Below, one piece after another: positions 51,761 to 61,603 of a stretch of 64,000 nt of DNA (the stretch's first letter is position 1; every line of letters starts with the position of its first letter). Below the pieces are notes generated by a model. The model saw only the letters and a program-made list of their open reading frames with translations. It was not told the origin of the DNA and searched no databases. The DNA lies in contig NZ_JARKIN010000001.1 in the NCBI RefSeq assembly GCF_029351045.1, positions 1,574,001 through 1,638,000 on the forward strand, read 5' to 3'. This DNA is from Streptomyces sp. WMMB303 (GTDB lineage Bacteria; Actinomycetota; Actinomycetes; Streptomycetales; Streptomycetaceae). A program made the position numbers and the translations under genes.

Positions 51761-52828
51761 TCAGTGGAGGTTGCTGGCCGCCACCCACCGCTCGAGCACC
51801 GCACGGGCGGCGCCCGAGTCGAGCGACTCGGCGGCGCGGGCCATCCCCGCGGCGATCTGTTCGCTCAACGGGGCGCCGGTCGGGTCCAGCGCCGCCAGCG
51901 CGGCGGCGGAGTTGAGCAGCACGGCGTCCCGCACGGGGCCGCGCTCCCCCTCCAGCAGCCGGCGCGCGACATCGGCGTTGTAGGCCGCGTCGGCACCCCG
52001 CAGCGCCTCCACGGGCACCAGCTCGATCCCCACGTCACGCGGGTCGAAGGTCTCCTCCCGCACGGCGCCGTCGCGGACGATCCACACGGTGGAGGTCGCC
52101 GTCGTGGTCAGCTCGTCCAGCCCGTCGTCACCGCGGAAGACCAGTGCGGAGGAGCCGCGTGCCGCCAGCACTCCGGCGATGATCGGCGCCATCCGCGCGT
52201 CGGCGACCCCGGTCGCCTGCGCGCCGACCCGGGCCGGGTTGGTGAGCGGCCCGAGGAAGTTGAAGGGGGTGGCGACGCCCAACTCCTTGCGGGCCACGGC
52301 GACATGGCGCAGCGAGGGGTGGAACCTGACCGCGAAGCAGAAGGTGATCCCCGCCTCGTCCGCCACACCGGCGACCCGGTCGGGCGGCAGCTCCAGGTTG
52401 ACGCCCAGCTTCTCCAGCACGTCCGAGGCGCCGCTGGCGCTGCTCGAGGCCCGGTTGCCGTGCTTGACGACCCTGGCGCCGGTGCCCGCGACGACGATCG
52501 CCGACATGGTGGAGATGTTGACGGTCTTCGCCCGGTCGCCGCCGGTGCCGACGATGTCGACGGTGCGGCCGGGCACCTCGATGGTGCGGGCGTGCGCGTA
52601 CATCGCCTGCACGAGCCCCGAGATCTCCTCGACCGTCTCGCCCTTGGCCCGCAGCGCCACGGCGAAGCCCGCGATCTGCACGTCGCTCGCCTCGCCACGC
52701 ATGATCCGGTCCATCGCCCAGGCCGTGGCGTCGGCGCTCAGGTCCTCTCCCGCCAGCAGGGCACTCAGCACGTCGGGCCAGGTACGCGCCGCCATGGTGT
52801 CGCCTCCGGCGGGGACAGCAGCGCTCAT
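51761..52828 (-). CDS. trpD: anthranilate phosphoribosyltransferase TrpD
   Basis: TrpD transfers phosphoribose from PRPP to anthranilate, the step after anthranilate synthase. The 355-aa protein shows the PRPP/anthranilate loops [18 protein letters not shown] and [29 protein letters not shown], and [21 protein letters not shown]. The ATG at 52828 (MSAAVPAGG) has AGGAAG 8 nt upstream. The open frame to 53470 enters the qcrB 3' region and is spurious. It stands alone, not in a trp operon, which is normal for Streptomyces. Confidence 0.96.
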   Translation of the reverse strand: MSAAVPAGGDTMAARTWPDVLSALLAGEDLSADATAWAMDRIMRGEASDVQIAGFAVALRAKGETVEEISGLVQAMYAHARTIEVPGRTVDIVGTGGDRAKTVNISTMSAIVVAGTGARVVKHGNRASSSASGASDVLEKLGVNLELPPDRVAGVADEAGITFCFAVRFHPSLRHVAVARKELGVATPFNFLGPLTNPARVGAQATGVADARMAPIIAGVLAARGSSALVFRGDDGLDELTTTATSTVWIVRDGAVREETFDPRDVGIELVPVEALRGADAAYNADVARRLLEGERGPVRDAVLLNSAAALAALDPTGAPLSEQIAAGMARAAESLDSGAARAVLERWVAASNLH

Positions 52829-52967
52829 GGGGACCACTTCCTGGCAATAGGACCGACGCGTATGTGCGGGCCACCCTACCGATTCCGGGGAGCCGCCCGG
52901 TGATCCGTCCGACCTGCGGGCGGAAACCACGCGGGCGGTACCGCGGGCGCCACCCGGAACGCCGGAA

Positions 52968-52995
52968 GGGGCCCACGGGCGTACCCGTGGACCCC
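52968..52995 (-). terminator. terminator of the ctaE-qcrCAB operon
   Basis: GGGG and CCACGGG pair with CCCGTGG and CCCC around a CGTA loop, 33 nt past qcrB. A second hairpin, CCGGTT-GCGCG-AACCGG, abuts the stop codon at 53011-53027. Confidence 0.65.
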
Positions 52996-53027
52996 TCCGG
53001 TGTGGCGTGTCCGGTTGCGCGAACCGG

Positions 53028-54680
53028 TCAGTGGTGCCCGTGCCCGCTCTCGACCTCGCGGTACTCCTCGCGGGTGGGCTTGGGGATCTGTCCCGACTCC
53101 CCGAAGTAGCCCTTCGAGAGCTTGGCGCGCAGCTTCCGCCCGCGGGAGATCTTCCGCTCGACACCGTTCTCGTCGGTGCCGGGGCCGATCTCCAGGGGCT
53201 GGTACTGGTCGTGCGCGGTGAGCGAGTGCAGCTGCTCCTGGGAGAGCGGCTCGTGGATCTCCACGAACTCGCCGTGCGGCAGCCGCTTGATCGTGCCGGT
53301 CTCCCTGCCGTGCAGCACCTTCTCGCGGTCCTTGCGCTGCAGGCCCAGGCAGATCCGCCGGGTGACCCAGAAGACCAGGACCGGCAGCACGAAGAACGCC
53401 ACGCGGACGAACCAGGTGATCGCGTTGATCGACAGGTGGAAGTGCGTCGCCCACAGGTCGTTGCCGCCACCGACCAGCAGCACGAAGTACCAGGCGATCC
53501 ACGCCGCCCCGAACCCGGTCCGGGTCGGCGCGTTCCGCGGCCGGTCCGCGATGTGGTGCTCGCGCTTGTCGCCGGTGACCCACGCCTCGATGAACGGATA
53601 CACCGCGATCGCGACGAGGACCAGCGGGAAGACGATCATCAGCGGGATGGCCACGCCGGGTACCAGCGTGTGGCCCCACAGGTTGATCTCCCAGCCGGGC
53701 ATCACCCGGATCAGGCCCTCGGAGAAGCCCATGTACCAGTCGGGCTGCGCGTTGGTGGAGACCTGGTCCGGCCGGTAGGGGCCCAGCACCCAGATCGGGT
53801 TGATCGTGAAGAGCGCCGCGATGGCCGAGATCACGCCGAAGACCAGGAAGAAGAAGCCCCCCGCCTTGGCCATGTAGACCGGCAGCAGCGGCATGCCGAC
53901 CACGTTGGAGTTCTTCCGGCCGGGACCCGCGAACTGGGTGTGCTTGTGGTAGAAGACCAGGATCAGGTGCGCCACCAGCAGTCCGAGCATGATGCCCGGC
54001 AGCAGCAGGATGTGGGCCGAGTAGAACCTGGCCACGAAGTCGTGCCCCGGGAACTCCCCGCCGAAGAGGAACATCGACACGTAGGTGCCGACAATCGGCG
54101 TCCCGAGGATCGCACCTTCCATAAACCGCACACCGGTGCCGGAGAGCAGATCGTCCGGGAGCGAGTAGCCGGTGAAGCCGGTGAACATGCCCAGCACGAA
54201 GAGCAGGAACCCGAAGACCCAGTTGACCTCGCGCGGCTTGCGGAACGCCCCGGTGAAGAAGACGCGCATCATGTGCACGAACATCGCCGCCAGGAAGATC
54301 AGCGCCGCCCAGTGGTGGATCTGCCGCACCAGCAGACCACCGCGCACGTCGAAGCTGATGTCCAGGGTCGAGGCGAACGCCTCGGACATCCGGACACCCT
54401 GCATCGGCGTGTACGCGCCGTGGTACTCCACCTCGTTCATCGACGGGTGGAAGAACAGCGTCAGATAGACACCGGTCAGGATGATGATGATGAAGCTGTA
54501 GAGCGCGACCTCGCCCAGCATGAAGGACCAGTGGTCCGGGAAGATCTTGCGCATGTTGGCCTTGGCGAGGCTGTAGATCCCCAGCCGTCCATCGGCCCAG
54601 TCGGCGACCCGCTCACCCGCGGGCGCCTTCTTCTTGCCCTCGGCAGCCGCGCTGCCCGGGGTATCGGTTGCAGTACTCAT
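53028..54680 (-). CDS. qcrB: cytochrome bc1 complex cytochrome b subunit QcrB
   Basis: This 550-aa subunit oxidises menaquinol in the actinobacterial bc1-aa3 supercomplex. Haem-binding His pairs are in [21 protein letters not shown] and [12 protein letters not shown], and the quinol-site region includes GGEFPGHDF and [11 protein letters not shown]. About 9-10 membrane helices are followed by the long hydrophilic C-terminal extension typical of actinobacteria ([13 protein letters not shown]). The ATG overlaps the qcrA stop by four bases. Confidence 0.97.
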   Translation of the reverse strand: MSTATDTPGSAAAEGKKKAPAGERVADWADGRLGIYSLAKANMRKIFPDHWSFMLGEVALYSFIIIILTGVYLTLFFHPSMNEVEYHGAYTPMQGVRMSEAFASTLDISFDVRGGLLVRQIHHWAALIFLAAMFVHMMRVFFTGAFRKPREVNWVFGFLLFVLGMFTGFTGYSLPDDLLSGTGVRFMEGAILGTPIVGTYVSMFLFGGEFPGHDFVARFYSAHILLLPGIMLGLLVAHLILVFYHKHTQFAGPGRKNSNVVGMPLLPVYMAKAGGFFFLVFGVISAIAALFTINPIWVLGPYRPDQVSTNAQPDWYMGFSEGLIRVMPGWEINLWGHTLVPGVAIPLMIVFPLVLVAIAVYPFIEAWVTGDKREHHIADRPRNAPTRTGFGAAWIAWYFVLLVGGGNDLWATHFHLSINAITWFVRVAFFVLPVLVFWVTRRICLGLQRKDREKVLHGRETGTIKRLPHGEFVEIHEPLSQEQLHSLTAHDQYQPLEIGPGTDENGVERKISRGRKLRAKLSKGYFGESGQIPKPTREEYREVESGHGHH

Positions 54681-55744
54681 CCGCGCTCCCAGAAGGCCGG
54701 ACCGACGGGCTCCGCGAAGTCGCCCTGCGCTTCGAGGTAGCCGTCCTTGTTGACGCTGATGTCGAGCTGCGGCAGCGGGTGGCCGGCCGGGCCGAACAGC
54801 ACGCGCGCACCGTCGGACAGGTCGAAGGTCGACTGGTGGCACGGGCACAGGACGTGGTGGGTCTGCTGCTCGTAGAGGCTGACGGGGCAGCCCACGTGGG
54901 TGCAGATCTTCGAGAAGGCCACGATGCCCTCGTGCGACCAGTCCAGCTCGCGCTTGTCCTTGATGTCGCTCGGTTCCAGCCGGACGATCATCAGTGCGGC
55001 CTTGGCGATCTCCTTCTGGAACTCCTCGTCGTCCTCCTCCAGGCCCTCGGGCTTGGCGAAGGTGAGCGAGCCCACGGCGATGTCCTCCGGACGCAGCGGC
55101 TCGTTCGTGTTCTCGTTGACGAGCAGCTTGCCCTTCTTCCACGCGGTGTGCCGCAGCTTGTCCCCGGGCATCGGGCCCAGGTCGCGCAGCAGGACGACAC
55201 CGGAGAGCGGCACCAGGGCGACGGCGCCGAACATCGTGTTGCGGATCAGCTTCCGGCGGCCGAGCGCGGACTCCTTGGCGCCCTGCTTGAAGTCGGAGAT
55301 GACCTTCTCGCGGACCTCGGGGGTCGCGGCGACGGCGTGCCGCTCGTCGACCATCTCCTCGTCCGACATCAGCGTGCGGGCCCAGTGGACCGCTCCGGCG
55401 CCGATGCAGAAAAGGGCGACACCGAGGGTGAGGCCGAGGGAGAGGTTCAGCGCGCTGATGTGCCCGAGCGGCCAGACGTAGATGATCTTGTCGATCGGGA
55501 AGGCCACGAAGGAGGCGATGAAGCCCACCGTGGCGAGCATCGACAGGGTGAAGAGGAAGGCGACGACGCGCTCGGAGCGCTTGGCCGCCCGCTCGTCGAT
55601 GTCCTGGATGCGGTGCTCGTGCGGCGGCAGTCCAGGGTCCACGAAGGGGTCGCCCTCGGCGACTTCCGCGCCGTGGGCCGGTTCCCGCTCAGCAGGCAGG
55701 TTCTCGTCTGACACGTTCTCGTCCGGTCCAGTCTCGCTACTCAT
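54677..55744 (-). CDS. qcrA: cytochrome bc1 complex Rieske iron-sulfur subunit QcrA
   Basis: This 355-aa actinobacterial Rieske protein has an acidic N-terminus, three membrane helices (about residues 45-150 and 175-195) and the C-terminal [2Fe-2S] domain. The ligands are in CTHVGCPVSLY and CPCHQSTFDL. The twin-arginine-like RRKLIRNTMFGAVALVPLSG before the third helix matches the known Tat-dependent insertion of such proteins. The start overlaps qcrC (ATGA) and the end overlaps qcrB. Confidence 0.97.
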   Translation of the reverse strand: MSSETGPDENVSDENLPAEREPAHGAEVAEGDPFVDPGLPPHEHRIQDIDERAAKRSERVVAFLFTLSMLATVGFIASFVAFPIDKIIYVWPLGHISALNLSLGLTLGVALFCIGAGAVHWARTLMSDEEMVDERHAVAATPEVREKVISDFKQGAKESALGRRKLIRNTMFGAVALVPLSGVVLLRDLGPMPGDKLRHTAWKKGKLLVNENTNEPLRPEDIAVGSLTFAKPEGLEEDDEEFQKEIAKAALMIVRLEPSDIKDKRELDWSHEGIVAFSKICTHVGCPVSLYEQQTHHVLCPCHQSTFDLSDGARVLFGPAGHPLPQLDISVNKDGYLEAQGDFAEPVGPAFWERG

Positions 55745-56553
55745 GACTTCTTGGCCTTTGCGGTCCGAGCGGCGACCCAGACGGCGACAGCGATCAGCAC
55801 GCCGAGACCGAAGATCCAGGCGAACATGCCCTCGGCGACCGGGCCGAACCCACCGAGCTTGAACCCGCCGGGGCTCTCCGACGTGCCGCTGTTGACCTCC
55901 TTCACGTACGCGACGATGTCCCGCTTGTCCTTCTCGGGCAGGGCACCGTCGGTGAAGGACGGCATGTTCTGGGGGCCGGTCTGCATGGCCTCGTAGAGGT
56001 GCTTGGGGTCGACATCGCCGAGGTCGGGGGCGTACTTGCCGTGGGTGAGCGCGCCGCCCTCACCGGTGAAGTTGTGGCACTGCGAACAGTTGGTGCGGAA
56101 GAGCTCCCCACCCCTGGCGATGTCGGCGCCGGCCGGGTCGTACATCTCCTTGGTGGGCCGGCTCGGGCCGGAGCCCAGCGAGGCGACGTACGCGGCGAGC
56201 TGGTTGATCTCGTCCTGGTCGTAGATCCTCTTCTTCTTGGGCACCTGGGCGCCAGGCTGCTGGGCCGGCATCCGGCCGGTGCCGACCTGGAAGTCCACCG
56301 CCGCGGCCCCGACACCGACCAGGCTGGGACCGTCGCTGGTCCCCTGGCCGCCGGTTCCGTGGCAGCTGGAGCACCCGGTGGCGTAGAGCTTCTTGCCCTC
56401 CTCGATGGCGAGGGACTGGGTCGACTCCTGCTCGGCCTTGGCCTCGCCCGCGGGAGCGAACGCGGTGTACAGCCCCCCGGTGGCCGCCAGCGCGAAGAGT
56501 AGAACGACGAGCGCCGCCAGCGGATGGCGCCGTCGTGCGGAGAGCTTTTTCAC
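55741..56553 (-). CDS. qcrC: cytochrome bc1 complex dihaem cytochrome c subunit QcrC
   Basis: This 270-aa protein carries two CXXCH sites (CSSCHGTGGQG and CSQCHNFTGEGG), with Met ligands in MPAQQ and MPSF. An N-terminal membrane segment (PLAALVVLLFALAATGG) and a C-terminal anchor (GMFAWIFGLGVLIAVAVWVA) hold it on the outer face. The fused dihaem subunit bridges bc1 to the aa3 oxidase in actinobacteria. The start is GTG 56553 in a 106-bp gap after ctaE, within the operon. Confidence 0.97.
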   Translation of the reverse strand: MKKLSARRRHPLAALVVLLFALAATGGLYTAFAPAGEAKAEQESTQSLAIEEGKKLYATGCSSCHGTGGQGTSDGPSLVGVGAAAVDFQVGTGRMPAQQPGAQVPKKKRIYDQDEINQLAAYVASLGSGPSRPTKEMYDPAGADIARGGELFRTNCSQCHNFTGEGGALTHGKYAPDLGDVDPKHLYEAMQTGPQNMPSFTDGALPEKDKRDIVAYVKEVNSGTSESPGGFKLGGFGPVAEGMFAWIFGLGVLIAVAVWVAARTAKAKKS

Positions 56554-56659
56554 GGATTACCCCGGTGTCAGGATCTTCTCGTCGATGCTGTGTCTGTCCG
56601 TCTGTTCCGTGGTCCGCCTGCGCGGCACGGCGCGCGCGGCGGGACCGCGCCCCGGCCCG

Positions 56660-57277
56660 TTACCGGATCAGGTAGATCGTGGCGAAGAGGCCGATCCAGA
56701 CGACATCGACGAAGTGCCAGTAGTAGGACACGACGATGGCGGCGGTGGCCTGGTGGTGCGTGAACCGCCTGGCCGCATAGGTGCGCCCCAGGACGAACAG
56801 GAAGGCGATCAGACCACCTGTCACGTGCATGCCGTGGAACCCGGTGGTCAGGTAGAACACCGATCCGTACGGACTCGAGGAGAGTGAGGTGCCCTCCTTG
56901 ACCAGCTCCGTGTACTCGAAGACCTGGCCGCCGATAAAGATCGCACCCATGATGAAGGTGACGACGAACCACGCGCGGAGCTTCTTCACGTCACCGCGCT
57001 CGGCGGCGAAGACGCCGAGCTGGCAGGTGAGCGAGGAGAGCACGAGGATCGTGGTGTTCGTCGCCGCGAAGGGAAGATTCAGCTCGGAGGCATGCTCCTT
57101 CCAGTACTCGGCGCCGGTCACCGACCGAAGGGTGAAGTACATCGCGAAGAGGGCCGCGAAGAACATCAGCTCGGAACTCAGCCAGATGATGGTCCCGACG
57201 CTGGTGAGGTTCGGCCGGTTGACCGACGGGTGTGCGTGCCCGGTTTCTACTGCTGTTGCTGTCGCCACGACCGACAT
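56660..57277 (-). CDS. ctaE: cytochrome c oxidase subunit III CtaE
   Basis: This 205-aa subunit has five membrane helices, with [24 protein letters not shown] at the start and [17 protein letters not shown] and [20 protein letters not shown] near the end, the family signatures. It is the first gene of ctaE-qcrC-qcrA-qcrB. The ATG lies inside a 21-bp perfect inverted repeat, and the ribosome binding site is weak (GGGATAAG). This suggests control of translation or of a nearby promoter. Confidence 0.96.
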   Translation of the reverse strand: MSVVATATAVETGHAHPSVNRPNLTSVGTIIWLSSELMFFAALFAMYFTLRSVTGAEYWKEHASELNLPFAATNTTILVLSSLTCQLGVFAAERGDVKKLRAWFVVTFIMGAIFIGGQVFEYTELVKEGTSLSSSPYGSVFYLTTGFHGMHVTGGLIAFLFVLGRTYAARRFTHHQATAAIVVSYYWHFVDVVWIGLFATIYLIR

Positions 57278-57288
57278 TATGTCGGTCG
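57268..57288. promoter_or_regulatory. perfect palindrome over the ctaE start codon
   Basis: CGACCGACAT-T-ATGTCGGTCG has perfect 10-bp arms around one base and includes the ctaE ATG (minus strand, 57277-57275). In mRNA it could form a hairpin masking the start; in DNA it could be an operator. Confidence 0.5.
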
Positions 57289-57412
57289 CTTATCCCGGCC
57301 TCACTTCGGGGGTGCCGTTCGGTGTGTCCGTACCGGGTGGCCGGGCTGTAACCAGGGACGACGGCCCCGGGGGCGGCTCCGGCTCCCGGGTACCGGTGCG
57401 TGCCGACCGGTG

Positions 57413-57439
57413 TTGACGGTGCGTCGGAGGGAGTAGCAT
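57413..57439 (+). promoter_or_regulatory. candidate promoter of receiver-domain gene
   Basis: TTGACG (57413-57418) and TAGCAT (57434-57439) resemble -35 and -10 elements, but the 15-nt spacing is short. The gene start is about 78 nt downstream. Confidence 0.35.
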
Positions 57440-57517
57440 CCGAGCGGCGCCACCGCGGAATGTGCCCGAAGCCGCCCGGTGCGTCAGCGGTTCACCCGAT
57501 ACGGACGCGGAGGAACG

Positions 57518-57931
57518 ATGCAGCCGACCGCCACGGTGCTGGTCTACAGCGACAACGCCATCACCCGCGAGCAGGTGCGGCTCGCAGCGGGCCGCAGGCC
57601 CGCAACCGATGTGCCCGAGATCCGTTATGTGGAGTGCGCCACTCTGCCGGCGGTGCTCTCCACCCTGGAGGAGTTGCACGTGGACGCGTGCGTGCTGGAC
57701 GGCGAGACCGCTCCGGCGGGCGGCATGGGCGTGTGCCGGCAGATCAAGGACGAGATCTTCGACTGCCCCCCGGTGCTGCTGCTGATCGGCCGGCCGCAGG
57801 ACGCCTGGCTGGCGACCTGGAGCCGGGCCGAGGCCGCGGTCTCGCACCCGGTGGACCCGGTCGCGCTGGCCGACGCGCTGGCCGGACTGCTCCGGGACCG
57901 CGCCCCCAGGAGCGGCCTGGCCCGCGCCTGA
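57518..57931 (+). CDS. orphan atypical receiver-domain protein
   Basis: This 137-aa protein is a response-regulator receiver fold without an output domain. Asp12 (VLVYSDN) and Asp61 (ACVLDGE) fit the metal and phosphoacceptor positions. The conserved Lys is replaced by His110 (AVSHPVDP), and the Thr/Ser position after beta-4 reads LLIGRPQ, so phosphorylation-driven switching may be altered. GGAGG lies before the ATG at 57518; an extension to 57479 lacks support. No kinase is adjacent. It sits between the two respiratory gene groups and is conserved there in Streptomyces to my recollection. Confidence 0.8.
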   Translation: MQPTATVLVYSDNAITREQVRLAAGRRPATDVPEIRYVECATLPAVLSTLEELHVDACVLDGETAPAGGMGVCRQIKDEIFDCPPVLLLIGRPQDAWLATWSRAEAAVSHPVDPVALADALAGLLRDRAPRSGLARA

Positions 57932-57957
57932 GCCCCGGCAGGGCCCTTCTGCAAGGT

Positions 57958-58001
57958 GACGCGCCCGTGCACCCCTCGTTCGAGGGATGCACGGGCGCGT
58001 C
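57958..58001. terminator. strong bidirectional terminator
   Basis: GACGCGCCCGTGCA pairs with TGCACGGGCGCGTC (14 bp), with an inner CCCTCG-TT-CGAGGG hairpin and GTTT after the stem. It lies between the convergent receiver and L,D-transpeptidase genes. Confidence 0.85.
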
Positions 58002-58044
58002 GTTTCCGTTCTCCTCCGGAGTGGTCACCCCGAAGGCCGACGGG

Positions 58045-59337
58045 TCAGACCGAAGGCCGCAGCCGCGCGGCGTCCGCGGGGCCGCTGCCGACGGGCTTGG
58101 TGTTGACGGCACTGCCCGCGCGCCACTTCTTCCAGCCCAGGTTCCAGTCGCCGAAGCCGTTGCCGAAGGGCGCCATCCGGTCGCCGGCCGTGTTGACGTG
58201 CTGGACGATGTCGCCCTGCCGGACGTGGTCGAAGAACCACTTGGCATTCGAGCTGCTCATCCCGGTGCAGCCGTGGCTGGTGTTGGACACGCCCTGGGAG
58301 GCGACCGACCAGGGGGCGCCGTGCACGTACTCGCCACTGTTGGTGAGCCGGGTGGCCCAGTGGACCCCCAGGTCGTAGAAGTCCCCGGCGCCGATGCTGG
58401 CGCTGGTCATCCGGACGTAGGGCTCCTTGGTGAGGATCACCTTGATGCCGTTGCGGGTCTCGTAGCCCGACTTCCCGGTGGTCACGGGGATGGAACGGAT
58501 GGTCTTTCCGTTCTTCTTGACTTTCATGACCAAGGACGAGGCATCGGTGATCGCTTCTATTCGGTCCCCGGTCCGCATCCGGACGGATTCGGTCTTCCCG
58601 CCGTAGAGACCGTCGCGCACCTTCAGCCCTTCGAGTGAAGAGCGGAGCGTGATGGAGGCGTGCGCGGGCCAGTAGGAGCGGGGCCGGTAGTGCAGCTCCT
58701 TGCTGTTCACCCAGTGCCAGGAGCCGTCCACATGAGGGATGGACTTCACCTTCAGTGCACGCTCGACGAGCTCCCGCTGCGCGGGCTTCTTGATGGCCCG
58801 GCCCAGCTTCGCCGTGAGCGGTTGCCCGACGCCATAGGTGCCGTTGTCCGGGCCCAGCTTGACGCTCAGATGCTTGGAGGCCGCCTTGGTCCGGAAGTGG
58901 ACCGTGCGCCGCCCTGGAGCGCCTTCGTCGTTCTCGGTGCTGACCTTGAGGGTGTAGCGCGCATCGGCGGCCAGCGGCCCGGTGCTGCGCCAGTGCTTGC
59001 CGTCCTCGGACAGCTCACCCTGGACCACGTGGCCCGAGGCGTCGCTGGCGAAGATGTCGGTGAGGGTGTCGCCGTGCTGGGCGGTGACCTCGAGCGCCTT
59101 GTCCGGGTCGACGTCCGTGCTGTCGGCGTCGGCGTTGACGGCGACCGCGTCCGTGGCGTCGTAGGGGGTGGCGGCGAGCGAACTCCCGTCGCTGCCCCCG
59201 CTGCAGGCGGCGAGCCCCACGGAGAGGGGTGCCAGCAGCAGGGCGCAGCTGCGGACCACCCGGCGCTTGTACGTGCGGGAGACGGTGCGGGGGGTGAGGA
59301 CCCCCTCGGCTATCGCGGTGTTATGGCTGTGGCTCAT
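58045..59337 (-). CDS. L,D-transpeptidase lipoprotein (Ig-like domains plus YkuD)
   Basis: This 430-aa protein has a signal peptide with lipobox LSVGLAACS, two Ig-like domains (about 60-250) and a YkuD domain. The catalytic residues are in GEYVHGAPWS and SNTSHGCTGMSS (HXn-SHGC, nucleophile Cys). It forms 3-3 peptidoglycan cross-links, as in mycobacterial Ldt enzymes of the same architecture. TATTTT lies 6 nt before the ATG at 59337, consistent with a leaderless mRNA and unusually AT-rich for this genome. Confidence 0.93.
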   Translation of the reverse strand: MSHSHNTAIAEGVLTPRTVSRTYKRRVVRSCALLLAPLSVGLAACSGGSDGSSLAATPYDATDAVAVNADADSTDVDPDKALEVTAQHGDTLTDIFASDASGHVVQGELSEDGKHWRSTGPLAADARYTLKVSTENDEGAPGRRTVHFRTKAASKHLSVKLGPDNGTYGVGQPLTAKLGRAIKKPAQRELVERALKVKSIPHVDGSWHWVNSKELHYRPRSYWPAHASITLRSSLEGLKVRDGLYGGKTESVRMRTGDRIEAITDASSLVMKVKKNGKTIRSIPVTTGKSGYETRNGIKVILTKEPYVRMTSASIGAGDFYDLGVHWATRLTNSGEYVHGAPWSVASQGVSNTSHGCTGMSSSNAKWFFDHVRQGDIVQHVNTAGDRMAPFGNGFGDWNLGWKKWRAGSAVNTKPVGSGPADAARLRPSV

Positions 59338-59343
59338 GTGCCC

Positions 59344-59349
59344 AAAATA
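59344..59349 (-). promoter_or_regulatory. -10 box of L,D-transpeptidase gene, leaderless
   Basis: TATTTT on the minus strand lies 6 nt before the ATG; an overlapping CATATT is an alternative. Confidence 0.35.
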
Positions 59350-59392
59350 TGAAGAATCGTCATTTCGGGCCCGCTGAGTGCGTCAAACGGGT

Positions 59393-59418
59393 CGGCCCCC
59401 CGGAGTGTCGGGGGGCCG
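59393..59418 (-). terminator. terminator of the ctaCDF operon
   Basis: CGGCCCCCCG-6 nt-CGGGGGGCCG is a perfect 10-bp stem about 60 nt past ctaF. Confidence 0.7.
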
Positions 59419-59477
59419 GTCCTTGCTCTTCGGTTGTGGCGCTGTTCCGCCGGACCGCCGAACGGCCCGTTCAGCGG

Positions 59478-59876
59478 CTACTGGGTGCGGCTCTCACCGT
59501 GGTAGTACTCGAACACCCAGCCGAACAGGCCGATCAGCAGCAGCGGCGCCGAGACGTAGACCAGCCACCAGCCGATGGCCACTCCCAGGAAGGCGAAGGC
59601 GCCGCCGAGGCCCAGCGCCAGCGGCTGCCAGCTCCACGGGCTGAAGAAGCCCAGCTCGCCGGCGTCGTCCGCGACATCCGCCTCCTTGTTGTCCTGCGCC
59701 CCGGTGTCCACCCGGCGCGCGGTGAACGCCAGGTAGTAGCCGATCATGATCGACAGACCGAAGGCCAGGAAGAGCCCGGTGGTGCCCACCGGCTCCTTCG
59801 ACCAGAGGCCGTAGGTGATGGCGACTGCCAGCAGGAAGACCGACAGCCACAGGAACATCTTGCCCTGGATCTTCAC
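59478..59876 (-). CDS. ctaF: cytochrome c oxidase subunit IV CtaF
   Basis: This 132-aa actinobacterial subunit IV has four membrane helices: [62 protein letters not shown] and [14 protein letters not shown]. It stabilises the aa3 oxidase and has no redox cofactor. The GTG overlaps the ctaD stop (GTGA). Length and topology are typical. Confidence 0.94.
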   Translation of the reverse strand: MKIQGKMFLWLSVFLLAVAITYGLWSKEPVGTTGLFLAFGLSIMIGYYLAFTARRVDTGAQDNKEADVADDAGELGFFSPWSWQPLALGLGGAFAFLGVAIGWWLVYVSAPLLLIGLFGWVFEYYHGESRTQ

Positions 59877-61603
59877 TTCCCGGCCTCCTTGCTGCCGGCG
59901 AGCGCCTTGTCTTCCCTGCCCACGTTCTCCAGCTCGTCGAGCGCGGAGATCTCCGGGTGGTGCAGGTCGAAGGCCGGGGATTCGGAGCGGATGCGCGGCA
60001 GCGTGAGGAAGTTGTGCCGCGGGGGCGGGCAGCTCGTCGCCCACTCGAGGGAGCGGCCGTACCCCCAGGGGTCGTCGACCTCGACCTTCTCGCCGTACTT
60101 GTGCGTCTTCCACACGTTGTAGAAGAACGGCAGCATAGACATGCCGAGCAGGAACGAACTGATGGTGGAGATGGTGTTCAGCGCGGTGAAGCCGTCGGCG
60201 GCGAGGTAGTCCGCGTACCGCCGCGGCATGCCCTCGGCACCCAGCCAGTGCTGCACCAGGAAGGTGCCGTGGAAGCCGATGAACAGCGTCCAGAAGGTGA
60301 TCTTCCCGAGCCGCTCGTCCAGCATCTTGCCGGTGAACTTCGGCCACCAGAAGTGGAAGCCGGCGAACATCGCGAAGACCACGGTACCGAAGACGACGTA
60401 GTGGAAGTGCGCGACGACGAAGTACGAGTCCGAGACGTGGAAGTCCATCGGCGGCGAGGCCAGGATGACACCGGTCAGACCACCGAAGGTGAAGGTGATC
60501 AGGAAGCCGATGGTCCACAGCATCGGTGTCTCGAAGGACAGCGAGCCCTTCCACATCGTGCCGATCCAGTTGAAGAACTTCACACCTGTCGGCACCGCGA
60601 TCAGGAAGGTCATGAACGAGAAGAACGGCAACAGCACGCCGCCCGTCACGTACATGTGGTGCGCCCAGACGGTCACCGAGAGGCCGGCGATGGCGATGGT
60701 GGCGCCGATCAGGCCGATGTAGCCGAACATCGGCTTGCGGCTGAAGACCGGGATGACCTCGGAGACGATGCCGAAGAACGGCAACGCGATGATGTACACC
60801 TCAGGATGGCCGAAGAACCAGAAGAGGTGCTGCCACAACAGCGCTCCGCCGTTGGCGGCATCGAAGACGTGCGCCCCGAATTTGCGGTCCGCCTCCAGGG
60901 CGAACAGCGCGGCGGCCAGCACCGGGAAGGCCAGCAGCACCAGCACACCGGTGAGCAGCACGTTCCAGGTGAAGATCGGCATGCGGAACATCGTCATGCC
61001 GGGTGCGCGCATGCAGATGATCGTGGTGATGAAGTTGACCGAGCCGAGGATGGTGCCGAAGCCGGAGAGGGCCAGGCCCATGATCCACATGTCGGCGCCG
61101 ACGCTCGGCGAGCGGACCGCGTCCGACAGCGGCGAGTAGGCGAACCACCCGAAGTCGGCCGCGCCCTGCGGGGTGAGGAAGCCGCCCACCGCGATCAGCG
61201 AGCCGAAGAGGTAGAGCCAGTAGGCGAACATGTTCAGCCGCGGGAAGGCCACATCGGGCGAGCCGATCTGCAGCGGCATGATCCAGTTCGCGAAGCCGGC
61301 GAACAGCGGGGTGGCGAACATCAGCAGCATGACCGTGCCATGCATGGTGAACGCCTGGTTGAACTGCTCGTTCGACATGATCTGCGTGCCCGGACGGGCC
61401 AGCTCGGCGCGCATGAGGAGCGCCATGACGCCGCCGACGCAGAAGAAGACGAACGACGTGATCAGGTACAGGCTGCCGATCTTCTTGTGGTCCGTCGTCG
61501 TCATCCAGTCGACAACGATCTGGCCGGGCCGCTTGGGCCGTCCGGAGGCTGTCGCCGGAGCTGTCGCGGCGGCGGCACCCTGGGGTTCGTTGAGGATGCT
61601 CAC
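59873..61603 (-). CDS. ctaD: cytochrome c oxidase subunit I CtaD
   Basis: This 576-aa subunit holds haem a and the haem a3-CuB site. The CuB and cross-link region is [22 protein letters not shown] with later [11 protein letters not shown], and [34 protein letters not shown] contains the a3 and a His ligands. It has twelve membrane helices. It overlaps ctaC and ctaF by four bases each, so ctaC-ctaD-ctaF is a coupled operon. The start is GTG 61603. Confidence 0.97.
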   Translation of the reverse strand: MSILNEPQGAAAATAPATASGRPKRPGQIVVDWMTTTDHKKIGSLYLITSFVFFCVGGVMALLMRAELARPGTQIMSNEQFNQAFTMHGTVMLLMFATPLFAGFANWIMPLQIGSPDVAFPRLNMFAYWLYLFGSLIAVGGFLTPQGAADFGWFAYSPLSDAVRSPSVGADMWIMGLALSGFGTILGSVNFITTIICMRAPGMTMFRMPIFTWNVLLTGVLVLLAFPVLAAALFALEADRKFGAHVFDAANGGALLWQHLFWFFGHPEVYIIALPFFGIVSEVIPVFSRKPMFGYIGLIGATIAIAGLSVTVWAHHMYVTGGVLLPFFSFMTFLIAVPTGVKFFNWIGTMWKGSLSFETPMLWTIGFLITFTFGGLTGVILASPPMDFHVSDSYFVVAHFHYVVFGTVVFAMFAGFHFWWPKFTGKMLDERLGKITFWTLFIGFHGTFLVQHWLGAEGMPRRYADYLAADGFTALNTISTISSFLLGMSMLPFFYNVWKTHKYGEKVEVDDPWGYGRSLEWATSCPPPRHNFLTLPRIRSESPAFDLHHPEISALDELENVGREDKALAGSKEAGK

